Notes under the pieces: generated by a model
The model's database searches: none
What the model saw: the letters and a program-made list of their open reading frames with translations, nothing else
Told to the model about the DNA's origin: nothing
From: Sphingobacterium spiritivorum
GTDB taxonomy: Bacteria; Bacteroidota; Bacteroidia; Sphingobacteriales; Sphingobacteriaceae
NCBI RefSeq assembly: GCF_016725325.1
Contig: NZ_CP068083.1
Location: 4,526,001 to 4,590,000 of the forward strand
Reading direction: 5' to 3'
Length of the DNA stretch: 64,000 bases
Part shown: positions 8,342 through 17,522 of the stretch, in pieces
Numbering within the stretch: position 1 is the stretch's first letter
Layout: every line of letters starts with the position of its first letter
Program-made: the position numbers and the translations under genes

Positions 8342-8372
8342 CAAAGATAGTGTATTATTAACACTATGCAAA
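8342..8372 (-). promoter_or_regulatory. promoter of small RNA copy B with palindromic operator
   Basis: On the minus strand TTTG (8369-8372), 19 bases and TATCTTTG (8342-8349) form a consensus promoter. The palindrome arms ATAGTGT (8347-8353) and ACACTAT (8361-8367) lie in the spacer. Arms and spacing match copy A although the bases between them differ. Confidence 0.65.
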
Positions 8373-8486
8373 TTTATTTTTACATTTTTTTTGCCACTCC
8401 GATTCGTACATACTCTTCAGGCATAATCCTATTTATGACCCTCTATAATTCAGCATACAAATGACAGTAAGAAGCATATGAATCGG

Positions 8487-8494
8487 TATATTTG
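8487..8494 (+). promoter_or_regulatory. -7 promoter box of ribE
   Basis: TATATTTG is a perfect TAnnTTTG match 19 bases before the ribE ATG. Its last bases supply the in-frame TTG that would otherwise extend the ORF upstream, so the ATG at 8513 is the real start. Confidence 0.6.
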
Positions 8495-8512
8495 TATAAA
8501 TTAAATTATATT

Positions 8513-9103
8513 ATGTTTACAGGTATTATAGAAACATTAGGCCGGGTCAAAGATATTGTCAGTGAAGACAGTAATCTCCATTTATATATAGAATCTGCGA
8601 TTTCCAATGAACTTAAGATTGACCAGAGTATTTCTCACAATGGTGTCTGCCTGACTGTCGTAGGTCTGGAAGGAAATACACACAAAGTCACAGCTATTGA
8701 TGAAACATTGAAGAAAAGCAATCTGGGTAGGCTAAAGACTGGAGATATTGTCAACCTGGAACGATGCACGTTGATCGGAGACCGGTTAGACGGACATATT
8801 GTACAGGGACATGTGGATCAGACGGCAGTATGTACAGCAAAAGAAGATCAGAACGGCAGTACTATATTCACCTTTACATATGATCCCGGCACACAGAATA
8901 TGACCGTAGAAAAAGGTTCTGTTACTGTTAATGGAATCAGTCTTACCGTAGTCGGCTCTAAAGATCATGAATTTTCAGTAGCTATTATTCCATACACTTT
9001 GGAGCACACCAATCTGGGACAGATCAATGTAGGTGATGAAGTTAATCTGGAATTTGATATTGTAGGCAAATATGTAGCTAAAATAATGAGTCTGAGAAAT
9101 TAG
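8513..9103 (+). CDS. ribE: riboflavin synthase alpha chain
   Basis: It dismutates two 6,7-dimethyl-8-ribityllumazine molecules into riboflavin and a pyrimidinedione. The canonical N-terminus MFTGIIETLGRV sets the start at 8513, giving 196 residues. Two lumazine-binding repeats are visible, about residues 1-88 and 98-186. Each has an SxxHNGVCLTV or VNGISLTV block followed by an I-P/D-E-T-L-like segment (DETLKKSNLG and PYTLEHTNLG). The stop is 3 bases from the convergent ClC gene with no terminator between, so the transcripts probably overlap. Confidence 0.96.
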   Translation: MFTGIIETLGRVKDIVSEDSNLHLYIESAISNELKIDQSISHNGVCLTVVGLEGNTHKVTAIDETLKKSNLGRLKTGDIVNLERCTLIGDRLDGHIVQGHVDQTAVCTAKEDQNGSTIFTFTYDPGTQNMTVEKGSVTVNGISLTVVGSKDHEFSVAIIPYTLEHTNLGQINVGDEVNLEFDIVGKYVAKIMSLRN

Positions 9104-9106
9104 ATC

Positions 9107-10897
9107 TTATTCCAGATAATGTCCCTGACGCATTAATAAGGCTCTGTACTTATTAAAAACACTGGACTTCGAAACAAATCCGAGATAGTGATCCTCTTTG
9201 TCTACCACAGGGAGGATCCACACATCTTCTTTATTCATTTTTGACATTACGATCTCCATATTCTCGTCCCCTTTGATAATGTCATTGGGTTTCTGTACCA
9301 GAGTTCCGAAATCTTTATCAATCCCCTCCTCTTCACCTAAAAGAATAGAAAGTAAGTATTCTATATATAAGATTCCCAGAAATTTACCTTTATCATCCAC
9401 TATTGGAAAGATGTTCCTTTTAGAATGTATAATATCATGCTTACGCTCATTAGGAGTCTCCCCGGGTCTTAATATTACAAAATTGGTTTCCAATACGTAC
9501 CGGAGCTTCATCATGCTCAAAACAGATCTGTCTTTGTCTTCGTAGGAAACCAGATCACCTGAATCTGCCAGTACTTTAGTGTAAATAGAGTGTTTAAGTA
9601 CAGCCCTGTTAATCAGATAAGCTATAGAAGCGACCAGCATAAGCGGCACCATCAGGGTATAACCTCCTGTGATCTCTGCGATCAGAAAAATACTGGTCAG
9701 CGGTGCATGCATAATACCGGCTAATGCTGCTGCCATTCCTGCCATTACGAAATTAGGAATATTCAATGTCACAAGACCTGTCAGATTCATTCCGTATGCA
9801 AATGCAAAACCCAACAGGCCACCCATGACCAGGCTGGGACCAAACACTCCTCCGTTTCCCCCTCCGTTTAAGGTGAAAAGAGCTGCAAATGATTTACCAA
9901 ACAGCGTCAGAACGGTATAAACAACTACGACCCAGCCAATATCCTTATAACTGGAAAATAAACTGTTTTTGACAATGGAGTCGAAACGTCCATCCAGTAA
10001 CTGCTGAATAGTTAAGTATCCCTCTCCGTACAACGCCGGAAAAATAAAGATCATCAGTCCCAGGGAAATGCCACTGAACCATACCTTATTGTAGGGGTTC
10101 TTAATCTTACTGAACCAACCCTTTATAAGAGCACTTATTTTAGCAAAATATACGGTATAAAGCCCTACAAGAACGGACATAAGTATATAAAAGAATAAGG
10201 CCTTAAACTCCCAGTCTGAAGTAGCGGTGTGAAATAAAGGTTCGCTGTATAACAATCTGGATACTACTGATGCTAAAGCGGATGATATCAACAAAGGAAT
10301 AAATGCAGGAATAGAAAACTCAGGCAGTAAGATTTCAATGGCAAAGATCATTCCCGCAACCGGACTGTTAAATGCGCCTGAAATTCCTGCTGCAGCTCCG
10401 CAAGCCAGTAACATAGTAATTTCACGATACTGCAGCCCAAAGAAACGACCTACATTGGATCCTATCGCTGATCCGCTGTAGGCAATCGGCGCCTCCAGAC
10501 CGGATGATCCACCAAAACCAACTGTAACAGCACTGGTAATAATCTGTGAATACACGTTATGCGGTTCTATACGACTGGATTTCCGGGAAATGGAATAAAT
10601 AATAGGGGTAATTCCATGCTCAAAGTTTTTTCCTTTCAGAAATTTTCGAATATACAATACGCTTAACAGAATACCAATCAGCGGAAACACAAGGTAAAAC
10701 GAATATTTATAATGCCATTCAACATCATCCTGTAAAGCAGACGCTATAAAATGTGTCATACCTTTCAATACAGATGCAGCAATACCTCCTATGATACCAA
10801 CTACAAAAGCCAGAATAATCAGAAAATTTCGGTTAGAAATTTTCTTCATGCGCCATTTATTCAGTATTTCAAGCCTTTGTCTAAAATTTATCTTCAT
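9107..10897 (-). CDS. ClC-family chloride channel/antiporter with two CBS domains
   Basis: The 596-residue protein has about ten membrane helices (residues 20-440) and a cytoplasmic CBS pair (residues 460-590). Signature segments are GFGGSSGLEAPIAYSGSAIG, with the glutamate equivalent to the gating glutamate in GLEAP, then GAAAGISGAFNSPVAGMIFAIE and GGGNGGVFGPSLVMGG. It moves chloride, perhaps in exchange for protons. CBS domains suggest nucleotide control. It starts 12 bases after oxyR on the same strand and is probably cotranscribed with it. Confidence 0.93.
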   Translation of the reverse strand: MKINFRQRLEILNKWRMKKISNRNFLIILAFVVGIIGGIAASVLKGMTHFIASALQDDVEWHYKYSFYLVFPLIGILLSVLYIRKFLKGKNFEHGITPIIYSISRKSSRIEPHNVYSQIITSAVTVGFGGSSGLEAPIAYSGSAIGSNVGRFFGLQYREITMLLACGAAAGISGAFNSPVAGMIFAIEILLPEFSIPAFIPLLISSALASVVSRLLYSEPLFHTATSDWEFKALFFYILMSVLVGLYTVYFAKISALIKGWFSKIKNPYNKVWFSGISLGLMIFIFPALYGEGYLTIQQLLDGRFDSIVKNSLFSSYKDIGWVVVVYTVLTLFGKSFAALFTLNGGGNGGVFGPSLVMGGLLGFAFAYGMNLTGLVTLNIPNFVMAGMAAALAGIMHAPLTSIFLIAEITGGYTLMVPLMLVASIAYLINRAVLKHSIYTKVLADSGDLVSYEDKDRSVLSMMKLRYVLETNFVILRPGETPNERKHDIIHSKRNIFPIVDDKGKFLGILYIEYLLSILLGEEEGIDKDFGTLVQKPNDIIKGDENMEIVMSKMNKEDVWILPVVDKEDHYLGFVSKSSVFNKYRALLMRQGHYLE

Positions 10898-10909
10898 TAC
10901 TTTTCGGGG

Positions 10910-11851
10910 TTAGAGACCAAACTCCATGATATCCTTTTTCTTCTTATTCTTAAACCTGTCTGGCACCGCTTTCAGAATTTCTTTTTCAAGTGCCTGTATA
11001 GCCTGGCGCTTGACATAATTTTGAGTTGTCACGATGCTGATCTCGCGCACCGGTTCCGGTGACTTGAAGTATCTTACACGCAATAATTGTTCCTCATCAT
11101 AATCCAGGATGCTCATTTCAGGAAGTATAGTCATCCCTGAGTTGATGTCTACCATTCTTTTTAAGGTCTCTACACTTCCGGTGTTGTACTCAAAAGTACC
11201 TTCTGTATCCTGATTATGCTTGAAATGACAGATATTCAGCACCTGCCCTCTCATACAATGTCCTTCATTAAGCAACCATAATTTTTCATGCGCAATATCT
11301 TCCGGACTGATCATTTTTTTTTCAAAAAGGTTGCTTTTTTCGGACACATACCCCACAAATGTTTCATAAAAAAGCGGTATTTCCTGAATACTGTTGTCAT
11401 GAAGAGGGGTTGATAAAATGCCACAATCCAGAATTCCTACTTTCAGTTCATGAATAATCCGTTCGGTTGTATACTCCCAGATCTGCAGCTGCAGTTTTGG
11501 AAATTGCTGCATAAAAGATGACAATACACGTGGTAATAAGTAAGGAGCTACTGTAGGAATAATACCTACTTTCAATGTCCCCTCTAATTCCCCTCTGCTA
11601 TGCTGTACGATCTCTGTGATTTTTTTACTTTCTGTAAGCACTATCCGCGCCTGATGTATGATCTTCTCTCCTATTTCAGTCGGCACCACAGGTTGCCGGC
11701 TTCTGTCAAATATTTTGGCGCCCAGCGATTCCTCCAGTTTTTGGATTTGCATACTTAACGTTGGCTGTGTAACAAAACACTTTTCTGCGGCAGCAACGAA
11801 ACTACGGTAAGTATCAACAGCTATAATGTATTCCAATTGGACGAGCGTCAT
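10910..11851 (-). CDS. oxyR: OxyR-type LysR family peroxide sensor
   Basis: The chosen start MTLVQLEYIIAVDTYRSF gives 313 residues; the longer in-frame extension would cover the promoter. The N-terminal winged helix (residues 1-60) is followed by a LysR substrate domain. In GHCMRGQVLNIC the two redox cysteines fall at residues 199 and 208, the same numbers as in E. coli OxyR, so peroxide sensing by a disulfide is strongly indicated. A -7 box TATTTTTG (minus strand, 11871-11878) lies just upstream. The downstream ClC gene follows after 12 bases. Confidence 0.93.
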   Translation of the reverse strand: MTLVQLEYIIAVDTYRSFVAAAEKCFVTQPTLSMQIQKLEESLGAKIFDRSRQPVVPTEIGEKIIHQARIVLTESKKITEIVQHSRGELEGTLKVGIIPTVAPYLLPRVLSSFMQQFPKLQLQIWEYTTERIIHELKVGILDCGILSTPLHDNSIQEIPLFYETFVGYVSEKSNLFEKKMISPEDIAHEKLWLLNEGHCMRGQVLNICHFKHNQDTEGTFEYNTGSVETLKRMVDINSGMTILPEMSILDYDEEQLLRVRYFKSPEPVREISIVTTQNYVKRQAIQALEKEILKAVPDRFKNKKKKDIMEFGL

Positions 11852-11870
11852 AAGATCAATTTTGATGATA

Positions 11871-11878
11871 CAAAAATA
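11871..11878 (-). promoter_or_regulatory. -7 promoter box of oxyR
   Basis: On the minus strand TATTTTTG matches TAnnTTTG, with TTG 21 bases further upstream (11900-11902). The transcript would start a few bases before the ATG at 11851. Confidence 0.5.
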
Positions 11879-11951
11879 GGAAGTTTTTAAGCAAAAGCTC
11901 AATATATACCTGTCTTTCTGCAATTCCTCTTTATTCCCTGTAAAGATTTGT

Positions 11952-11959
11952 TATTTTTG
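11952..11959 (+). promoter_or_regulatory. -7 promoter box of the S46 peptidase gene
   Basis: TATTTTTG fits TAnnTTTG and lies 49 bases before the ATG at 12008. No clear TTG is found upstream at the usual distance. Confidence 0.4.
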
Positions 11960-12007
11960 AATTTATTTTCAATCACTATATCCATACGCAGATAAAACAA
12001 CGAACAT

Positions 12008-14173
12008 ATGAACATTTTTAACAAAAAAGGATTTGCTCTGGCTCTCCTTTTTGCCACAAGTGCGATTCAATTTTCAGCTAAAGTTCCTGATGAGGGAATG
12101 TTTCCACTCAGCGAGCTAAGTAAAGCCGGACTAAAAGCAGCCGGACTAAAGATCAGTGAAAAAGATATTTATAACCCGGGGCAGGTAGGTCTTGTCGATG
12201 CGTTGGTACAAATCAGTGGATGTACAGGATCATTTGTTTCCGGTAAAGGATTGATTGTGACTAATCACCATTGTGCTTTCAGTGCTGTACAGCTTGCAAG
12301 TACTCCAGAACACGATTATCTTAAAAATGGCTTTGTGGCTAATTCTCATGAACAGGAAATTCAGGCCAAAGGCTTAACTATCCGCATTACAGATTCATAT
12401 GAGGATGTTTCCAATCAAATACTTGGAGCTGTTTCCAACGTAGTTGATCCTAGCCAAAGAATTGCCATTATCAAACAGAAACGGGAAGAACTTGCGGCTA
12501 AGGCTCAGAAAGAAGACCCTACAATCAAAGCGGAAGTTTCTGAAATGTTTATCGGTAAGACCTATGTACTTTTCCGTTATAAAACGATAGAGGATGTCAG
12601 ACTGGTCTACATCCCAAGAAGAGATATCGGTGAATTCGGCGGAGAAACAGACAACTGGGTATGGCCTCGTCATACAGGAGACTTTTCTTTTGTACGTGCT
12701 TATGTTGCTCCGGACGGATCTTCAGCCAAATATTCCAAAAATAATGTACCCTATGAGCCTAAAAAATTCTTAAAAGTAAATCCTAAAGGTGTTGAGGAAA
12801 ATGATTTTGTCTTTATTCTGGGATATCCGGGCCGTACATTCAGACATCGTCCGGCACAATACATTGCCTACCAGCAGCAATTTTTACTACCTTACACTTC
12901 TGAGCTTTATGATTTTCAGAATAAACAGATGGAACTGGCTGGTAAAAATGATAAAGCAACGGAACTGGCTTTGGCTACCCGTATCAAACGAAATGCAAAT
13001 GTACTGAAGAATTACAGAGGTAAATTAAAAGGTCTTCGCAATATTGATTTGATTTCTTCGAAAAAACAGGAAGATGAAGCGCTTGCGACATTTATCAACA
13101 GTAAATCTGAACTGAAAACCAAATACGGAACCTTGATGTCAGATATTGCAGACTTCTATGCACGTACATTTGAAGATGCAAAGAAAGAACTTTGGTTTAA
13201 TAATATCTATTCCAGCACCAGACTGCTGCAGGTGGCACGTGATATTAATGATTTCAAAGCTGAAATGTTAAAATATAAAAGTGCTGCGGATCAGCAGAAG
13301 TTTTTTGAACTGAATATTGCTAAAGTAAAACAGACTATAGCCGGATATTACGAAAGCTATAATATGCAGGTCGATGAAACAATTGCGGCACGTATGTTTG
13401 CTGATGCTTACGAATTGAAAGGTTCAAATACTATCCAAACCGTTCAGAATCTGAAATTCGCTAACCAGGAACAGGCGGGCAAATATGCGATCCAAGTTAT
13501 CAAAGAATCCAAGTTGAATAAGGAAGCTGCCTTAACTAAAGATGTATTGGCAAATTCAAAAAGTTTATTAGCATATAATGATAATCTGCTGAACTTCCAA
13601 AAAGCAATGGATCAGGAATTGACTACTTTCGGAAAAGAACAGCAACGTCGTGACGGACAGCTGAACAAGTTAATGGGTGATTACGTAGCTGTAAAAGAAA
13701 TATATCAGTCCAAAAACTTTATTCCGGATGCAAATTCGACACTTAGGCTTACATTTGGAAATATCAAAGGATATAATCCTGTCGATGCTACTTATATGAA
13801 GCCGTTTACAACTGTTAAAGGTATATTGGAAAAAGGCAATTCCGACAACCCCGAGTTCGTCTATCCTGAAGCAATCCGTACAGCATGGTTATCAAAGAAC
13901 TTCGGTGCTTATGAAAAGAAAGACCTTAAAGACGTACCTGTCAACATTCTTTACAATATGGATACTACCGGAGGGAACTCTGGTTCCCCTATTATGAATG
14001 CTTATGGCGAACTTATTGGTGTTAATTTTGATCGTTCATATGATGCGACTATCAATGATTTTGCATGGAATGAGAGTTACAGCCGTTCAATAGGTGTGGA
14101 TATACGCTATGTATTGTGGATTGCTGATAAAATCGACAATGCACAGTTCATCATTAAGGAAATGGGAATTTAA
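12008..14173 (+). CDS. S46 dipeptidyl-peptidase, DPP11-like (Asp/Glu-specific)
   Basis: A 721-residue periplasmic serine peptidase with a signal peptide (about residues 1-24). The chymotrypsin-like triad is visible as TNHHCAF (His88) and GGNSGSP (Ser658), with the aspartate in the central region. The residue 18 positions after the catalytic serine is Arg676. In the family an arginine there marks DPP11, which cleaves after Asp/Glu, while glycine marks DPP7. It removes dipeptides from peptide N-termini for amino-acid feeding. It is a single gene followed by a strong terminator. Confidence 0.93.
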   Translation: MNIFNKKGFALALLFATSAIQFSAKVPDEGMFPLSELSKAGLKAAGLKISEKDIYNPGQVGLVDALVQISGCTGSFVSGKGLIVTNHHCAFSAVQLASTPEHDYLKNGFVANSHEQEIQAKGLTIRITDSYEDVSNQILGAVSNVVDPSQRIAIIKQKREELAAKAQKEDPTIKAEVSEMFIGKTYVLFRYKTIEDVRLVYIPRRDIGEFGGETDNWVWPRHTGDFSFVRAYVAPDGSSAKYSKNNVPYEPKKFLKVNPKGVEENDFVFILGYPGRTFRHRPAQYIAYQQQFLLPYTSELYDFQNKQMELAGKNDKATELALATRIKRNANVLKNYRGKLKGLRNIDLISSKKQEDEALATFINSKSELKTKYGTLMSDIADFYARTFEDAKKELWFNNIYSSTRLLQVARDINDFKAEMLKYKSAADQQKFFELNIAKVKQTIAGYYESYNMQVDETIAARMFADAYELKGSNTIQTVQNLKFANQEQAGKYAIQVIKESKLNKEAALTKDVLANSKSLLAYNDNLLNFQKAMDQELTTFGKEQQRRDGQLNKLMGDYVAVKEIYQSKNFIPDANSTLRLTFGNIKGYNPVDATYMKPFTTVKGILEKGNSDNPEFVYPEAIRTAWLSKNFGAYEKKDLKDVPVNILYNMDTTGGNSGSPIMNAYGELIGVNFDRSYDATINDFAWNESYSRSIGVDIRYVLWIADKIDNAQFIIKEMGI

Positions 14174-14194
14174 CTTTCAGTATTCACTTCCTGC

Positions 14195-14227
14195 AAAGGC
14201 TCTTACTACTATCAGTTAAGAGCCTTT
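14195..14227 (+). terminator. terminator of the S46 peptidase gene
   Basis: Arms AAAGGCTCTTA (14195-14205) and TAAGAGCCTTT (14217-14227) are followed by GTCTTTT. The neighbour at 14261 is convergent and may share it. Confidence 0.85.
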
Positions 14228-14260
14228 GTCTTTTCCCCACTCAAAAAAAATTGTTGTATA

Positions 14261-14560
14261 TTATTGAATAATATCAAACGCTAATAGTAAAGTAGCGACA
14301 AACAGATCTATAAGTCCCATCAGAAATATAATATCTGCCACGTTTTCCAGTTTTCTTCCTGCAACAGTATCTTCTCTTTTCATGGCTACAAAAGAAATAA
14401 GGCAACTCGCCATGAAAATAACAATTGCAACAGTAGCAAATTCATCTATCAGTGATCTTTCTGTAAGCTTAATGGTTCGCAAGGATGCCAATACCAAAAA
14501 ACAGATACCAAGCAGATTTGCAGATGTATTGAGTATGTGAGATGTTCTTTTTTCAGCCAT
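14261..14560 (-). CDS. small three-helix membrane protein, function unknown
   Basis: The preferred start MAEKRTSHILN gives 99 residues. A longer ORF upstream runs through a -7-like box TACATTTG (minus strand, 14584-14591) and is unlikely to be translated. Three hydrophobic segments (about residues 12-30, 42-60 and 75-97) predict an inner-membrane protein. No motif is recognised. It lies between the S46 peptidase and the copper ATPase with no obvious operon partner. Confidence 0.65.
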   Translation of the reverse strand: MAEKRTSHILNTSANLLGICFLVLASLRTIKLTERSLIDEFATVAIVIFMASCLISFVAMKREDTVAGRKLENVADIIFLMGLIDLFVATLLLAFDIIQ

Positions 14561-14777
14561 AGAAGAATAAATTATTAGATAATCAAATGTACAATCCATT
14601 TCACAAAAAAGAAACATCTTAAACAAACTAAGCATATTGACTGTTAATATCTTACAGCCAGAAGGTATCCTATACTGAGTTCCGGATTGAAAACTTGTAC
14701 GTTTTCCTCATAATTGTATAACATGTCTTCTACATAGATTTTCAATCTTTGTTATTACGGTTGAAAAATATAACATT

Positions 14778-17459
14778 ATGAAAAAAGAAAAATCAACGGA
14801 TCACCGTATTCAGGAAGATAATCAGCCTAAAAGAGCTGTTTCAGTAACTGGCAAAAGCAGTACATATTATTGCCCTATGCACTGTGAAGGTGATAAAGTC
14901 TACGATGCACCGGGAAGCTGTCCGGTATGCGGTATGTTTTTAGTAGCGTCTAAAGAGCCTGATATAGAAGTAAGTCAGCATAATCAGGATAATTGTTGCA
15001 GCTCGAAGAAACCTGAAACATCAGAATCCCAAAACAATAAGGATGGAAAATACTACTGCCCTATGCACTGTGAAGGTGATAAAGTCTATGATGCACCGGG
15101 AAGCTGCCCGGTCTGCGGCATGTTTTTAGTATCCACTGAAAAAACGGAACAGAAAAAGAAAGAAACTAATTCAACAGGCTGTTGCAGTTCTCAGGTACAT
15201 GAACACAAGCTTCTGAAACCTCAAAACAATAAAGCTGGCAAATATTATTGCCCCATGCATTGTGAAGGAGACAAAGTCTATGATGAGGCTGGAAATTGTC
15301 CTGTTTGCGGAATGAATCTGGAAAAGATACAGGATATGCGGAAAAGTACGCAATACACCTGTCCTATGCATCCTGAAATCGTGGAAGATGAGCCGGGAAG
15401 TTGCCCTATATGTGGTATGGATCTGGTACCGATAACTCCGGATGAAGAAAATAAAACTTACGTAGACCTGTTACGCAAGTTTTGGATAGCTTTAGGATTT
15501 ACAATTCCCATCTTTATACTGGCCATGGGTGAAATGATTCCGGGTGATCCTATAGGTAAGATTATTCCTGCACATATTAACGGATGGATACAACTGGCAC
15601 TGACTGTGCCAGTTGTATTTTATGCTACCTGGATGTTCTTTGAACGTGCATGGATATCCTTCAAAACATGGAAGCTGAATATGTTTAGCCTTATTGGTCT
15701 TGGAGCTACAGCGGCATTTATTTACAGCCTCGTCGGATTAATTTTTCCTCAGCTGTTTCCTGCGGAATTCAGGGGACATCACGGCAACGTAGGTTTGTAT
15801 TTTGAATCTGTATGTGTGATCCTGACTTTAGTACTTCTGGGTCAGGTCATGGAGGCTAAAGCGCATTCGAAAACAAATTCAGCCATAAAAGAGTTGATCA
15901 AACTGGCTCCGTCTGAAGCCACTCTTGTGGAGAACGGATCGGAAAGAAAAATTGCAGTGGAATCCATTGTTATTGGTCATGTATTGCGTGTAAAACCAGG
16001 TGATAAGATTCCTGTAGACGGAGAGATTGTAGAAGGCAGTGCGACCATTGATGAATCTATGATATCAGGAGAGCCCGTTCCTGTGGATAAGCAGTCCGGG
16101 GATAAAGTTTCTTCCGGAACTATTAATGGCAACAGAACATTTTTGATGAAAGCTGAACGCGTGGGAGATGAAACGCTGTTGTCGCAGATTATTAACATGG
16201 TTAATGATGCCAGTCGCAGCAAGGCTCCTATTCAAAAACTGACAGACCGTGTTTCAGCTATTTTTGTACCGATTGTGATTGTCATATCCATATTAACCTT
16301 TATTGCATGGGCGATCTGGGGTCCTGAACCTCAAATGGTATTTGGATTTGCCAATTTACTGGCTGTCCTCATTGTTGCCTGTCCCTGTGCTTTGGGCTTG
16401 GCGACTCCAATGTCAGTCATGGTAGGTGTAGGCAAGGGTGCAAAAAACGGAATTTTAATTAAGAATGCTGAGGCACTGGAAAAACTAAATAAAGTAAATG
16501 TATTGGTGACGGATAAAACCGGAACACTTACAGAAGGTAAACCTACCGTCAATGAGGTGTTTGGAGTTGGTGCATTTACAACGGATCAGGTTCTGGAGAT
16601 GGCAGCTGCTCTCAATCAGAACAGTACACATCCACTAGCTGAAGCTACGGTAAAAAAAGCAAAAGAACAAGATTTGAAATTGGATAAGGTGGAGGATTTT
16701 GAGAATATATCAGGTAAAGGTGTATCCGGGACTATCAATGGAAAACATGTGCTTCTGGGAAATGAAAAACTATTAATTGATCAGGACATAGCGATTACAG
16801 AAGAAGTACGTAAGCAAGTGGAAACACAGCAGGCAACGGGAAAAACGGTATCCTATCTGGCTATTGATAACGATGTGGCGGGATTTATTACCATTTCGGA
16901 TAAAATAAAAGCTACTGCCAAAGCTGCCATTCAGCAATTGATGGCTCATGGAGTAGATGTAGTGATGATCACAGGAGATAATGGGAAAACGGCTAACGCA
17001 GTAGCGGATGAATTAGGTATTAAACATTTTCTCTCTCAGGCACTTCCGGAGGATAAGTTACAGGAGATAAAGAAGATGCAGGATAAAGGTCAAATTGTAG
17101 CGATGGCCGGGGACGGTATAAATGATGCGCCGGCACTTGCTCAGGCAGATATTGGAATAGCGATGGGTACCGGAACTGACGTGGCGATTGAAAGTGCACA
17201 GGTAACTTTGTTAAAGGGGGATCTGACCGGAATAGTTAAAGCCAAGATCCTGAGTGAGAAACTGACACGGAATATCAAGGAGAATCTGACTTTTGCATTT
17301 TTATATAACGTATTGGGTATACCTGTGGCAGCAGGAATTCTATATCCGGTATTCGGGCTATTGCTATCTCCTATGATTGCTGCTGCAGCTATGAGCTTCA
17401 GTTCCGTATCAGTTATTCTAAACTCCTTACGGTTGAATGCAGCGAAAATTGATCGTTAG
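14778..17459 (+). CDS. copA: copper/silver-type P1B ATPase with four N-terminal metal-binding modules
   Basis: The 893-residue exporter starts with four heavy-metal-binding modules of the CPMH...CPxCGM type at about residues 29-56, 92-118, 155-182 and 193-219. Linkers between them carry Cys-Cys pairs (NCCSS and GCCSS). The core has TGES-like SGEPVPVD, the transport motif CPCALGLATP, phosphorylation motif DKTGTLTEG, an HP locus (NSTHPLAEA) and MAGDGINDAPALA. It exports Cu(I) or Ag(I) from the cytoplasm with ATP. Classic HMA domains are absent. Modules 1 and 2 are almost identical in DNA, a recent duplication. Confidence 0.95.
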   Translation: MKKEKSTDHRIQEDNQPKRAVSVTGKSSTYYCPMHCEGDKVYDAPGSCPVCGMFLVASKEPDIEVSQHNQDNCCSSKKPETSESQNNKDGKYYCPMHCEGDKVYDAPGSCPVCGMFLVSTEKTEQKKKETNSTGCCSSQVHEHKLLKPQNNKAGKYYCPMHCEGDKVYDEAGNCPVCGMNLEKIQDMRKSTQYTCPMHPEIVEDEPGSCPICGMDLVPITPDEENKTYVDLLRKFWIALGFTIPIFILAMGEMIPGDPIGKIIPAHINGWIQLALTVPVVFYATWMFFERAWISFKTWKLNMFSLIGLGATAAFIYSLVGLIFPQLFPAEFRGHHGNVGLYFESVCVILTLVLLGQVMEAKAHSKTNSAIKELIKLAPSEATLVENGSERKIAVESIVIGHVLRVKPGDKIPVDGEIVEGSATIDESMISGEPVPVDKQSGDKVSSGTINGNRTFLMKAERVGDETLLSQIINMVNDASRSKAPIQKLTDRVSAIFVPIVIVISILTFIAWAIWGPEPQMVFGFANLLAVLIVACPCALGLATPMSVMVGVGKGAKNGILIKNAEALEKLNKVNVLVTDKTGTLTEGKPTVNEVFGVGAFTTDQVLEMAAALNQNSTHPLAEATVKKAKEQDLKLDKVEDFENISGKGVSGTINGKHVLLGNEKLLIDQDIAITEEVRKQVETQQATGKTVSYLAIDNDVAGFITISDKIKATAKAAIQQLMAHGVDVVMITGDNGKTANAVADELGIKHFLSQALPEDKLQEIKKMQDKGQIVAMAGDGINDAPALAQADIGIAMGTGTDVAIESAQVTLLKGDLTGIVKAKILSEKLTRNIKENLTFAFLYNVLGIPVAAGILYPVFGLLLSPMIAAAAMSFSSVSVILNSLRLNAAKIDR

Positions 17460-17522
17460 AATAGCGTAAAAGTTGGGGAGGATGTATATAGATAAATTCA
17501 AAGTAAAGTTTATCTTTACAGC

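Noticed and set aside
8492..8512. TTG start extending ribE by seven codons
   Set aside because: The TTG lies inside the -7 box, and MFTGIIE is the conserved riboflavin synthase N-terminus.
11852..11923. 24-residue N-terminal extension of OxyR
   Set aside because: It covers the -7 box, and the shorter start puts the redox cysteines at 199 and 208 as in E. coli.
14561..14635. N-terminal extension of the small membrane protein
   Set aside because: It covers a TACATTTG promoter-like box; MAEKRTSH is a better start.
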